In this document: one piece after another, positions 45,727 through 56,979 of the stretch
Layout of the letters: every line of letters starts with the position of its first letter
How positions within the stretch are numbered: position 1 is the first letter of the stretch
From: Anagrus nilaparvatae
Lineage: Eukaryota; Arthropoda; Insecta; Hymenoptera; Mymaridae
Assembly: GCA_022575985.1 (NCBI GenBank)
Contig: JAKSXM010000107.1
Coordinates: 2,976,001-3,040,000 of the forward strand
DNA length: 64,000 bases
Direction of reading: 5' to 3'
Translations under genes and position numbers: made by a program
Notes under the pieces: model-generated
What the model was told of the DNA's origin: nothing
Seen by the model: the letters and a program-made list of their open reading frames with translations, nothing else
Database searches by the model: none

Positions 45727-46216
45727 TCTTTTGGCTATTGCTTTCGCAGCACCAAAACCAGCTTTGGTAATTACTCTTCATGGTACAACTATAACTACAA
45801 GTTACACTCATCAATCACAAACTGTTGTTTCTCCAGCAAGTAATAATTTATATTATTAATATTTTTGAGCAATAAAAATTAAATTTTTTTTTTCTTTTTA
45901 TAATTTACTTGTAAGAAACTTGATTGTTACAATTATTTATTTGTATAATAGATTAGACTTGTAAAAAAATTTATAATGATTTTAAAAAATTCTTCTACAT
46001 TAAATTTTTTTTTTCTTTATTATCATCAAACTGTTCAATTAAATTAGTTAGTAAAATTAATCCTAAATTTCATAAAATTGAAAATAAATTTTTTGAATGT
46101 TTTTAGAACCAGTTTCTTACACAGTGCATTTTGCACCAATTTCTAGAACATTAAATACTTATTATTAAGCACCAATTGTTAGAAGTTATGCTGCCCAACT
46201 TGTTTATGTTCGTTGA
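45727..46216 (+). pseudogene. Insect cuticular-protein-like gene, decayed
   Basis: Two exons are readable. Exon 2 (45727-45839) follows a TTTTCAG acceptor and encodes the rest of a signal peptide and a mature start, LLAIAFAAPKPALV, then SYTHQSQTVVSPA. It ends at A|GTAATA. Exon 3 (46107-46216) follows TTTTTAG and continues in frame with PVSYTVHFAPISRTLNTYY. A TAA at 46166-46168 then cuts the frame, although the typical Ala/Pro/Val-rich ending (APIVRSYAAQLVYVR then TGA, 46214-46216) follows in the same frame. Such short, low-complexity secreted proteins with SY, PV and AP repeats are structural parts of insect cuticle. I found no first exon with an ATG. The premature stop and missing exon suggest a dead copy. 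It could instead be a truncated functional variant. Confidence 0.6.
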
Positions 46217-46646
46217 ATAAATGTTAATACTTAAAATATTAATTATTTTAATTGCTCTATAACCTTATGTGAAGTAAGATCGATTTATAACTGCAAAAAC
46301 GTAGAGTGCAACTGGGTTATATTTGTAACCCAGCCATTGTATAAAAGGTCTTTCAGAAAAATAAAAAATATTGAATTATTTAATATAATTTAAAGTTTAA
46401 AGTAATTAATTTCTTAGCAGTGTCGAAAACCACCACCTCAACCTTACATTAAATTTTAAAATTAAAAAAGAAAATTTGACAAAAACAACTGTTTTTAATG
46501 AGTAAAATTAGTTTATTCTAAAAAAATAAGTAAAGTTTAATACACAAGAGTTAAATACGTACAATATTGAAATAATTAATAATAAATAATTTTAAAAACC
46601 TTCAGAAATTATTTCTCAAGTTCATGGCGCCAAATATTAAAAGTTT
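46217..46646. other. Intergenic stretch
   Basis: No gene. It lies between the 3' ends of the plus-strand cuticle relic and the minus-strand small peptide gene. Confidence 0.5.
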
Positions 46647-47061
46647 TCAACCATGCTTGATTTTATTAACAACATCCTTGCCAAGATTATAAATTTCTGC
46701 GCCTGCCTTAGCTCCTTTCTATAATAAATAAAAGTTAAATAAATCAATATTAATGCCATTTCTACACCAGGTTAAAAGTCGATATTAAACATAGTGTAGA
46801 ATTGTAAGTTTTATAGTGAATTTGGACTCTTAACTAAACTATAACACTTATTATCCTAGACTAGATTTAAAACGTCTTTTAATCTGGTGTAGAAAGGGCT
46901 TAAGATAAAGGTATTAATTGTCGTAAAATATTTTGCACTTACAATAATATTTCCGATAGAAATTTTTCTGTCATCAGCAAGTTTATTTTCAGGAATTTCA
47001 ATAGTGCTAGCAAAAGCCAACATTAGAATGACAAAAAGCAAGAAAACGAAGTAAATTTCAT
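46647..47061 (-). pseudogene. Small secreted cationic peptide gene, two exons, frame lesion in the signal region
   Basis: Exon 1 (47061-46943) opens with AAAATGAAATTTACTTCG, a good start context. It has a hydrophobic signal-like stretch and an acidic pro-type segment, and stops at ATT|GTAAGTG, a strong donor. Exon 2 (46718-46647) follows TTTATTATAG and encodes a 23-residue Lys-rich, Gly/Ala-containing segment predicted to be an amphipathic helix. It ends in Gly before TGA, a typical amidation signal. The plan (signal, short pro-region, basic helix, terminal Gly) fits insect antimicrobial or venom peptides; the class is inferred. The ATG frame hits a stop after 12 codons, while the peptide frame runs one base out of step. 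One T-run length change near 47045 would explain this. It is either a sequencing or assembly slip or a true pseudogene. Confidence 0.5.
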
Positions 47062-47402
47062 TTTAAATACAATTATGTAATTTGGAAATTTAATAAAATT
47101 TTAAAATAAGTAGACTTACTATATTTAACAATCAGAAACTAATATCATTGTCTATCAAGTTTACCGAATTTTATACATTTCTTCATTTTCTTATCAAGTA
47201 GGAAAATAACTTGAAAGGCTAAGCCTACGCGAAGGACGAACTTAGAGAGAATTCTAGCCAACTTACACTGTCAGTAGTACGGGGAAGCAGTTATCCCATT
47301 TGGGTAAGAATCTTCCTCCAAATTAGTTTAAAATCTCTCTTATATTTTTGGAGCACTGCTATCTCAAAGTAAGAAAAATACCTTCAAAAATACCTTCCGC
47401 CG

Positions 47403-47932
47403 ATGAAGAAAATTGCAGTTTTTACTACTCTTATTCTATTACTCAAAATTTGAGGAAGATTCTTCCCCAAAATAAGAAATATTAAATTTTAAAAGCTTGA
47501 GAACTTTGCCTACTGCTCTCGGTGTACATAGGATTAAGAATTCGAGAGAGAAAAATCCTAATTAGTTATATTTAGTTTCAAATTAATAAATTATTATTGG
47601 TTATTCAAAAATAAATGTCCATTTATTTCAGCTTGAAAGTTTTAGCAAGTTTTATTCCTATGGAAATCTGCAAAAAAAGGCTAAATTTTATAACGCTACA
47701 TTTTATTGCTTACTCTTTTTCATTGGCTCAAAAAATGTTCTTGATTTTGTTTTTTTTTTCTTTTTAACAAGATTAATCTTTTTATTTTTTTATCGTTTTT
47801 ATTTCAGAAAAAAATTCGGTTGCCACTACCAGCATTCCTTATGGCAGCCAAATTTTTGGTTCTCTCTTTAAAGTGATTGCGAATGAATTAGGCAAACAAA
47901 ATTTCTTGAGGCTTGAGAAGAAATATATTTAA
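47403..47932 (+). CDS. Candidate second small secreted peptide gene (weak)
   Basis: An ATG at 47403 gives MKKIAVFTTLILLLKI then a stop (47451), an ideal signal-peptide start without a visible donor. At 47808, after a TTTTTATTTCAG acceptor, a 40-codon frame begins with a Ser/Thr-rich segment. It passes into GSQIFGSLFKVIANELGKQ, a possible amphipathic helix with a Gly-Lys, and stops at 47930-47932. The final ~13 codons overlap a transposon fragment shared with 13560-13640. It lies head to head with the gene at 46647-47061. The two parts have not been shown to be joined. Family unknown. Confidence 0.25.
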
Positions 47933-47990
47933 ATAAATTTCAATAATTTATTTTTAAAACAGAAAGCTGGATTTTCATTAAAACCCTCGT
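47886..47990. mobile_element. Fragment of the TA-flanked element of 13494-15307
   Basis: AATTAGGCAAACAAAATTTC, then GAGAAGAAATATATTTAAAT, then CAGAAAGCTGGATTTTCATT, matches the complement of 13520-13640 and stops inside the terminal repeat (CAATATAA). A truncated relic. Confidence 0.7.
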
Positions 47991-49180
47991 GTATGCAATA
48001 TAAGCATCAAAATAATCATCAAAATTCAGCAAAATTAAAAATATTTTACTATATAATATACCTATCAATAAGAAAATCGTTAAATTTTTCTCATATTTTA
48101 TTAAAAATTAAAAAAAAAAACCTCGTTCAGTTCTGTACGCTTGTTATGAAAACCAAATAACAAATTACAAGTTGTATTTGTAATTTTTTTCGCATAAAAA
48201 ATGTGATTATATATTTTTGAAATGACAAAAGTTTTATGCGCGTCAACTTGAAGCTCTTAAGAATCTTGCCATAATAATACCCAGCAGTACTTTTTCGACT
48301 TTTTCGTCTCTGCATTTCGTATTTAAAAAAATTAAATAAGAGAGATTCATTAAACTTATAAATTTCATTACTATAATTACTGCTGCAGAAAAATTAATTT
48401 TATACAATTACAAGAAAAAACGAATAATTGACAGATTTTAATTGTACAAAATGCTTACAAAGCGTATTTAATTATTTGCTGATCAAATAAGATAAAAATG
48501 AGGATCAGATTCGCTAGAAAATAATCAAGGATTTTATTTTAATTAATGCCACACGCTTCAAGTGTAAAAGACTTTCATCCTTTGATACCAACAAAATAAT
48601 TTTTACACTTTTATCTTCTATTTTCAACTATCTGTACTGTACACTAAAAGACGCATCTGATTTATTTGCTTAATTTTAGTATACTTTTAGGTTGTATAAA
48701 CTACTTTCCTAGCATGAATGGACGAGTCTCACGAAAATATCTAAAAAACAACTTGCAATATTGTCCAACGATTTCAGCAAAGAAGTAAAGACACAGACAA
48801 AAACATTACAACATTTTAGACACTTTTATTAAACTTTTAGTCGAAGATTTGATAGCATTACAAACTTAAAAATATTTAATATAACCACAAGAAAAAAGAA
48901 TAAAATCTTATATGAATTTACTTTTATCCTCTTCATTGAATCCTTCTTTTTCAAAATAACTTGAGAAATTTACCATTGAAAGAGTAAAAATTGCTGGAAA
49001 GAATAGTAAAAATTTATAAAAATTCTTATCGATGTCACTTAAATTATTTTTATTTTTAACAAAACTTAACCTTTAATTTTATAGCAAGTACTGCAGTATT
49101 TAAATTGCATTTTTGTGAACGGATTTGTATACAAATAAAAATTGATATTATATATTCTTTACTTAAAAATATTTAATAAA
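47991..49180. other. Non-coding interval
   Basis: AT-rich, no supported gene. Confidence 0.45.
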
Positions 49181-49217
49181 CCTTGATAATGAAGACTGAA
49201 GGTCTTCGAAACGTGGG
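49181..49217 (+). ncRNA. Hammerhead-like motif of Penelope-element type, copy 3
   Basis: CCTTGATAAT, stem GAAGAC/GTCTTC around TGAAG, then GAAACGTGGG. It is in a repeat of ~130 bp that is the reverse complement of those at 5.0 and 8.5 kb. Upstream, TATTCTTTACTTAAAAATAT also recurs inverted at 5116-5150. Confidence 0.5.
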
Positions 49218-49550
49218 CAATTTATTGAAAAAATAAAGCAAATAATTGTTAGCTCAAAAATCAAATATTTTCATATAATGATGAAGAAGTTAGCATGATT
49301 TATTTTTTTAAAATACTTTTAATGGTCTTTTTCTTTTAAAAAAAGGCATAAAATTTCGACCCTTGGAACAAGTGGAAGAACTAAGAAATGAGCTATTTTG
49401 AAGTATCCATAGCAACATTCCTATAAATAAAATAATTAATAAATAACAGAGCAGCGAGCATTTATTTGATACCAAAGAAATGTTTCCTTTTAATTTTTCA
49501 TTTTTTTTATTTTTTTGAAGTCCTTGAATTAATTTTTTCTAAAAAAAAAT

Positions 49551-49751
49551 TCAACAAATTTTATTTTTTATATTATTAAATTCTGAAATTTTTTTTACTT
49601 GATTATTTCTTGCTCTAATTATTTGTTCTTCTGCCAAATTTACTATTTTATATTTAATGCTATTAATTTCTTGAACGAAGTCATTGTTGGAAAATTTTGA
49701 TGTTATACTTTCTGCAGAAAATGTATCAGAATTATAATTTTCTACAGCCAT
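49551..49751 (-). CDS. Hypothetical 66-residue coiled-coil-like protein (weak)
   Basis: A single ATG-initiated frame with more balanced composition than the background. Acidic/polar N-terminal half (MAVENYNSDTFSAESITSKF), then a helical stretch with heptad-like spacing (VQEINSIKYKIVNLAEEQII), a basic end and a terminal Cys. There is no signal or membrane segment and no family I recognise. It could be a small real gene, a stranded exon or chance. It overlaps no identified transposon. Confidence 0.25.
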   Translation of the reverse strand: MAVENYNSDTFSAESITSKFSNNDFVQEINSIKYKIVNLAEEQIIRARNNQVKKISEFNNIKNKIC

Positions 49752-49853
49752 AATGAAATAATACTATTTGAGAAAAATGGCTATCTATAGGAACCAACTT
49801 CAGTTTTAATTAGCTTTAAGGTTCCGTTTCTTTTTCTTTCTGTTTGCTCTTAA

Positions 49854-50367
49854 GGTGGCTCACGGAGTTTATAAAAAACGAATGATATGAACTAAAATTT
49901 ACTGGAGATGAAGATAATTAAAAAACAAATCCATTGATCCCAAACAATACCCAGGTTCCCGATTAATTAAGAAAGAAATAAGCAACTGAAAATTTTTAAG
50001 GTTAAACAGGCGTTCTTATGGGAGTTGATATTGTTTGACTTCGTACTAATTCAATAACGAATCTTTCTAGATAAAATTGTACACACGTGTTATTTAACAA
50101 AAATAGAAACTTTTCCAAGAAAAAAATACAATAGTTGCCGATCAAATTATAAACACATAATTTTAGTCGTGGGCCCCTTTCAATAAAATGTTTTGTATTT
50201 AAAAAATTTTGTTTACACCACACTCATTATATAAGAAAATGCTTTATTATTAATAATTACTTCTAAATATTCAAATATCCATAAAATAATTAATAAAATT
50301 TAATGAATTAGTTATGCCCCCCTCTGATGTCACACTAAAATATACGGACCTAAAACTGGGAGCCACC
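49854..50367. mobile_element. piggyBac-like non-autonomous element, TTAA flanked
   Basis: GGTGGCTC at 49854 and GAGCCACC ending at 50367, each bordered by TTAA (49850-49853 and 50368-50371). A weaker match continues inward (ACGGAGTTT against AAACTGGG). 514 bp. The 73-codon minus frame inside is not convincing. Confidence 0.6.
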
Positions 50368-50371
50368 TTAA

Positions 50372-53300
50372 TCTGGAATAATTTTTTAATATTTTTCAAT
50401 AAAAAGCAATAAATTATGATGTCAATAAAATTGGTTACTTCATTTGTCTAGGTAGTTTAATAATTCATAGGAATTTATAAATTAATTAAAAAAGGTATTA
50501 TTAAAAATAATTCTTTTCAAGAATTAATTTTATAAGAAAATTTAAATAATTTTTTATTGAAAATCTTTTTTTTTTGATGATCAATTGTATTAAGTCGTGA
50601 ACGTTACTAAGAATTTGCTGAACATGAAGCCGAATTTCGGGGAGGAGAGCTCCAAAATAATTACCGATTTCCCTAAAATAATCGTTCGTTTTAAAAAAAT
50701 TTTTTTATAAATTTAAATTCAAAAAAAAATTTTAAATAAATGTAAATATTTAGTCGTGAACCTAATTTCGTGTTACAGAATTCTCAAATTTAGGGCTATA
50801 CGCCCCGAAAAATCGGAGTGAAGCAAACTGAGGATTTGGAGCTTTGACCCACTACCCAAGTGGTCAGAAAACCAAAAAGATTTTCAGGGTACATTATTAG
50901 AAATAAATATGTTAACAAATAATTTAAATCTGGGGCGTTTATTTCAAATGAGATATCCATTAAAATAGAGAAAAGATACGACTGAGATTATCTGCTTGAT
51001 ATTTTGTAAAAATTTCAAAATTGAAAATTGCTCATTTTTGGACAAAAATTGGTACTCGGTTCACTGGTTGTATAGAAGAGAATTTAAGATAAAAAATTAA
51101 AAAAATAAAATATTTATAAAAGGCAAGTACAGAGTTTTTAGAAATTTGAAGCTTGTAGACAATTTTTAAGACTTATAAAACCCATTTTCGTCAAAAATTG
51201 CAATTTTGGAGGTGTTTAAAAAATTGATCCTTTTGGGCCTAAAATAGCTATTTGGTTAATGAATTATAACTATGAAAGAATCATCGATAAAAAGTTTTGA
51301 TTTAAGAGGCTTTAAAGGTGACTTTCACACCAAAAAATTGTTATCAACAAAAAGTTTTTAAGTAACTTGTGATGTTACAGCAAAATTACCAAAAAACTCT
51401 ATTTATAAGCATTGTGTCCTGTGCTTCTATGCCTGGAAGGCCCGTTGTAATAAATGGAGTTTATGGGGGTTATTTTGTCAAATATATTTAAGTTATTCAT
51501 AACAATAAATTGTAATTTGGCTTCAGGTTCGGTGAGATACAATTTACAAACCTACTGATTACCTTCCCTAATTCTGGTTGTCGATTTCGGTCACCATAAC
51601 ACCTCATTATTGGTGTTTTTTTAGGTCAACCTTAGTGTTCTAATTATTATTAACATATTTTTACGTCTTATTTAGACATTAATATTGAAATCAGAACTTT
51701 CAAAATCGCAAAATTAAAGAATTACTAAAACTTTTATCTAAGATGATCAGCTACGCTTTACCCGTCTTTGACGGTATCTAGTATAATTATTTAAACTATT
51801 ATAATAAATTATCTTATTTTAAAGTAAGTAAATCTTAATTTAATATAATCCAATTAGGGAGACCTTAACCACTTTCTTTTACCACGAACAAATTATATCG
51901 TATATACTATATCAAAACAAAAGCAATGTTTAGCACACATGATAAGGAAATAGAAATTTAAAAAGAGTGACTTTGTGACTTTTGAAGTGACTTGAAACTC
52001 AAATAACATATCAAGTGTTGCAAAATGCATTGTTCTATGTTGAAATGCATCAAGAAGTGCTTAAGTAAATGTCAGAGCGCACGTATAAACCGAAAACTAA
52101 ACCTTGAAAGTTATATCATATTATGCTAGAATAAATATTTATTCACGAGAGTTGTTGCACGTTATGTGACTAAAATTTTTAAAATTTTATGTTCTATTAT
52201 TACCTAATCCCTAATTTAATAAAGTTTTTTATTCAATGAATAAATAATTCAAATTTTTGATATTTATTATTAAATTTTCTGTAATTAATAAAATTTATTT
52301 CCCTGAATTATATTTGTTTATCTCTCACTATAATTATGAATTACTTAATGCATAATAATAATTTAATAAGTAATAATACCTCATAATAACTAGCATTTTG
52401 GCCTGAGTTTTCCCGGGCTATTGCCTGTTGTAGCTTATTAGTGAAATAGCTTCGAAAATATCTTTACTATAACTTTTTATTTTAATCATAATGCCCGGTA
52501 TTAAGAATAAATTTGTTACCCTTTGTTTACTTTTAGCTAATATGTAAATTAGATACATAGCCTCCCCGGCTCGTTACTCATGCCCCGGCCCCTGCCAATG
52601 AGGCTTAGCTCGCCTGGACCCCTCCAGCTTGAACGATTCTGGAGAAAAGTTGTCATTTGTTACCATTTTTTATTTACAACATTTTACTTTGCATTTATAC
52701 AATGGCACTTTGCTTCCCTGGACCACATATTCTACGATTCTCCCAGAAAATAATTGTATGCGCTACATCAAATTGTTTTATATTTATTTAACTTTCACAC
52801 TCCCTTTTTCTACTTAAAAAGCTTTACATGTTTGCATAAAGGGTCCTGCAGGTAAAGCGTAGAAAAATCGAAAAAAATACAGAAGAAGGCTTTCAGGATA
52901 TAAAACCAAGAAGAAGTATATAAGAAGAAAAAAGTGCCAAAGGCATAAAAAAGTAAAGTTATATACCAATCAACATTTCTCTGAACATTGAAACCCTTTC
53001 ATAAGTTTTCTTGATCCTTTTGTTTCCTGTCTCGCCATAAATATTTTACGTTTCATGCAGTGTGTGCATAAAAATATGAAGCATATTTTACAACTTTTTT
53101 TAGGTTAGATAAGAATCATGCCAAGATTTATGAAATGAAAATTTTAAATATTTTATCTATCTTCTAAACTATTTTATTCAAATTTTTGTATTTATTTAAA
53201 TTATTTTGTGAGTCAAGAAATTATTTGGTGCTTCTTCGTTTTTGCTGTAATGCAAATTCTGTAATGCTGTACTCGCACCTACCCCTAGAATAAGTAAAAT

Positions 53301-53641
53301 CCTTAAAATTTTTAACAAATTTTCAAAATTATTAAAAATTTTTTTAGCTAATTTTTTTTTTTTTTTTGCATTTTTCCTACCCAAAACTTATTGTTAACTT
53401 CATTTTAAGTGTTTTTAAGCAATTTCCAGCAAAAATTTTAGCGATTTGGTGGGGGGGAAAAACGAAGAAGATCCAATTATTTATGTAAGTTACATTAAAA
53501 ACAGAAAGCAAGCATAATTCTTAAAATATTAATTCTAGTTTTAAAAAATTATTGGTTTTCCTCATTTAAATATCTTAATATTTTGAATTTTCACTGCCAA
53601 ATGTTTAAATTGCCATATTGCACGAAAATCAATAAATTGTA
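50372..53641. other. Non-coding interval with one GC-rich pocket
   Basis: The left part holds an inverted relative (about 50495-50565) of the repeat that flanks the hammerhead insertion at 41.45 kb. At 52555-52640 a pocket far richer in C and G than its surroundings (CTCATGCCCCGGCCCCTGCC) opens a 58-codon ATG frame ending near 52753 that I cannot assign. No other gene or RNA was recognised. Confidence 0.45.
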
Positions 53642-53758
53642 GGGTAGATGCACCAGTGAATGGCCGGCGCCAGTGAATGACCAATACCATGTATTTCTTA
53701 TGGAAAACGAGTGGTCATTTACTAGATTGTAACCGGTCATTCACTGGTGAATCTACCC
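53642..53758. mobile_element. Short MITE, TA flanked
   Basis: GGGTAGATGCACCAGTGAAT at 53642 and its near-complement ending CTACCC at 53758, with TA on both sides. 117 bp, hairpin-forming. Confidence 0.7.
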
Positions 53759-53760
53759 TA

Positions 53761-54888
53761 AAGTATAAAAAATAAAAATGGAAATGATGTAGATGTGACG
53801 CATATTTTACTCAATAAACTGATTCTCATTTACTAAACTGCTATTTTTCAAGATTAAAAAATGTTTATTGACTTTATGTATATATATAATTAAAAACAAA
53901 ATTACTGCTGAAATATTTAAAAATAAATAAGTAAAAAATAAAAGAGCTTAAGTCTTTAAAATTATTATTATCTTAAATTCAATTCTGTTATTATTTTATT
54001 TTAAAACAGAGACATTTTTTATTACTGATTTTGTAAATATTTTAAATTTATTTATAAATTATTTTTATTAACGATATTGATGAACAAGCGAATACTTTGA
54101 TTCTAAAAACTCACATTTGATAATAGGGCTAGTGATCTATTTTTAGAAATACTTTCAGAGAAAAATACTTTGAAACCGTTTCGAAGAACTGACCATGTAT
54201 TTCACTCTCACTCCATTTAAACTTCGCCATTAATTAAGATTTTTTTGGAGATTTTAAATTCTGATTATAAATATTCTCTATAAGCAGAGAACTTTCTAAG
54301 GTGAGATAAAAGTACAATGACGGTTCTGATTTATGAGTTTTTACTAATTAATTATCACAAGCACCTTATACATAAATTTTTTGTACTAATGTGTAGTTCC
54401 TTCTGAGAATTGTCATTATCAATAAAACTCCTCCTTCGGTTAATTAATCTTACCAATTTTATAGAAACTATGGATAGATTGCATTTCAGTCCCTCGAGAT
54501 AGAAATAGATAGTTTGTCTTTGTATTCTAAAGTCAATACACCGTAAATTATCGGAAAGATAAGAGATATTACAAGCAAGTCGATCGAAAATGCTCTACTT
54601 TTTTTAATAATGAAAACGCCTCTTGGTAAAACTAAATCTCTTGAGTCAATGGCATTCTGTGTAGCAATACAAGAGAATCTCTTTCATCGAGGTATTGCTG
54701 AGCTTTAAGAGCTTTCTGGTATCGAGCGGTCTTTAAGAAGATAATGAAAAAAATTGTGCTTCTTGGTTGTTACTGCATGTCGGAGTCTAATGTGCGAAAA
54801 TTCATTTGGTTAAAGAATTTTTTCTTTTTTAGAAGAGTACTTGCAATTTTATTTTAGATTATCTATAGCAATTAATAAAGTGGTTAAA
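53761..54888. other. Non-coding interval
   Basis: AT-rich sequence, with no gene recognised. Confidence 0.45.
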
Positions 54889-55776
54889 GGGCAATTCCAT
54901 GGATAAATAGTAAAAAAAGTCGGTAGAGGTTTTAAAAATAAATTTTTTTGTTCAAACATGTTAAAATTAGATGATTCCCCAAATCTGAATGATATTTATG
55001 CATTTTTAAGTATTTTATGCCAGTTCAAAGTTGTTTGGTAAATACTAACCTCTGAGCCACCGTTTTTAAAGTTCTTAATAAAACCATTAAAAAACCTTAA
55101 AAGAAAAAAAAGGAAAGGGTTTTCGATGTAAAATTTGATTTAAAAAAACCGAATTTTTAGTCAGATTTTGACCAATGGGCGTCATTTCGCAAAAAAATCC
55201 AAAATTTGTAAATTTTAACGCAAAACTTTAATTGTAAATACCCAAAAAGCTTGCAACTATAAGACAAAATATTTTTTTTCTAAAAAACCCTCCAAAAGTG
55301 ATCAGGTTTAACATATAAAAATTTCCCTGGAGTAGTTTTTGTTATAAGAGAGTAAAACAAATTTTTGTGAATTTTCAATTTTTTTCAGTTTTGACTTATT
55401 ATCTATTTTGCTGATTTCTCATGTAACCAAATGAAAATCTGACAAAAAATTTTAATTCTACTGGAAATTTTACTAGGGTATTTAAAATTTAGAGTTAAAA
55501 TATACAAATTTTGAATTTTTCCACGAATCGATTCCCATTGGTCAAAATTTGAGTGAAAATTCGGTATTTTAATCAAATTTTACATCGAAAACCCTTTTCT
55601 TTTTTTAACGTTCTTTTAATGATTTTATAACGAACTTTGAAATGGCATAAAATCCTTAAAAATTCATAAAAAACCTTCAGATCCAGGGAAATATCCAATT
55701 TAAACATGTTTTAACAAAAAAATTTATTTTTAAGACCTCGACTTACTTTTTGTGCTATTTATCCATCGAATTACAC
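54889..55776. mobile_element. Palindromic foldback, GGGCAATTCCATGGAT ends (old copy)
   Basis: Diverged relative of the element at 56980-58533. Starts GGGCAATTCCATGGATAAAT; the right end reads ATCCATCGAATTACAC. It shares AAATTTGATT then CGAATTTT, and GTTTTGACTTATTATC. The arms contain many mismatches. No coding. Confidence 0.72.
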
Positions 55777-56975
55777 TAAAACTACTTTAATGGATAATAA
55801 GAAATAGTAAATAGTTAGCCAAAAAGATTTAAGCAACTAAACGCCTTTCCTGCAAATAAATCTCAAGTTTACATTTTTTGTTACATTCTAAATTTTAAGT
55901 AGAAAGCTTATTCAATCGTTTAAATGTAGACAAAAAAACTACAATAAGCTTTTTATTCCTTTAACGAAGTATATAACTTTCATAAATTCCTTTTTTTTAT
56001 TTTTACATAATTATTATTAAATTTAAACTGCAAATCAGAAAAAATATTTAGGTATATTTTTATAAAAAAAAAAAAAATATTTCGCAACAATAGACAGAGT
56101 ATATATTTCAGAAAGATGAATGCTAACATAAAATTGTATAAAAGAAGATCCCTTTCAGTAGCTTTTACTGATTGAGAACGTGTGTGTTTGTGTGTAATCC
56201 CTTGTGATGACGATTTGTGTTCAATAGCGTTCAATAGACCCTGCAGTATTTCATAGTTTAAAATCTATGTGCTGTACTATATAAACCCTGCAGATAACAA
56301 AAAAAGTGATATTTATTTGGTAAAGAAATTACTTAAATATTTATTTAAATCAAAATATAAATAAAAAAAGGGCGATAAAAAAGATTAACTAATTTAAAAA
56401 AAAATAACTAATTGGTGTTAAACGAAACTCTAAGATTTGCATTGATTTAAGGACTTTGAATTGATTCTTTACGATTCTCTTGGCTCGATTAACTTGAAAA
56501 TTTGAGTATCTAATAATCAATAGTTTTTTTTCATCTTTAAATAAAACTTTTTCAATAATATGCTGTGCACTTTGCCTTGTTACGAGTACAAGGCTATGGA
56601 AATAAAATATTCTCACGAAATTATTGTGGGAGTATAGACAAAAATGCTGAGGTATTTGTAAACGTAGCCAAACTTTTTACAATGGGATTGTTTTACGTAC
56701 AGAGAACTAACATTACGATAAGGACAATTATTTTTTTTAAACTTTAGCGTTTTCAAGATTTTAATGACAACTATACTGCGAATATTCTTATTCAAAAATA
56801 GATAGATAGTAATTGTTTTTTTACGCAATAAATAAAGTTCAAGAAACTAGTTCTAGAATAGTTATAGGAATAATTTCACCGTATTTCCTAAATGATACTG
56901 TCAGGAAGCTTTGCTTGAACTTAGGAGGTACCAAAAAAAATTTAAGAAGCAAAACCTCAAAAAATAAAGTTATTT
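55777..56975. other. Non-coding interval
   Basis: Several 60-85-codon frames on both strands overlap one another and lack coding character. No gene was recognised. Confidence 0.45.
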
Positions 56976-56979
56976 AATA

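Noticed and set aside
53196..53384. 62-codon minus frame starting GRKNAKKKKK
   Set aside because: The Lys run is a poly-A tract and the rest matches no family.
55980..56828. Several 60-84-codon frames on both strands
   Set aside because: Mutually overlapping and tract-driven; no support.
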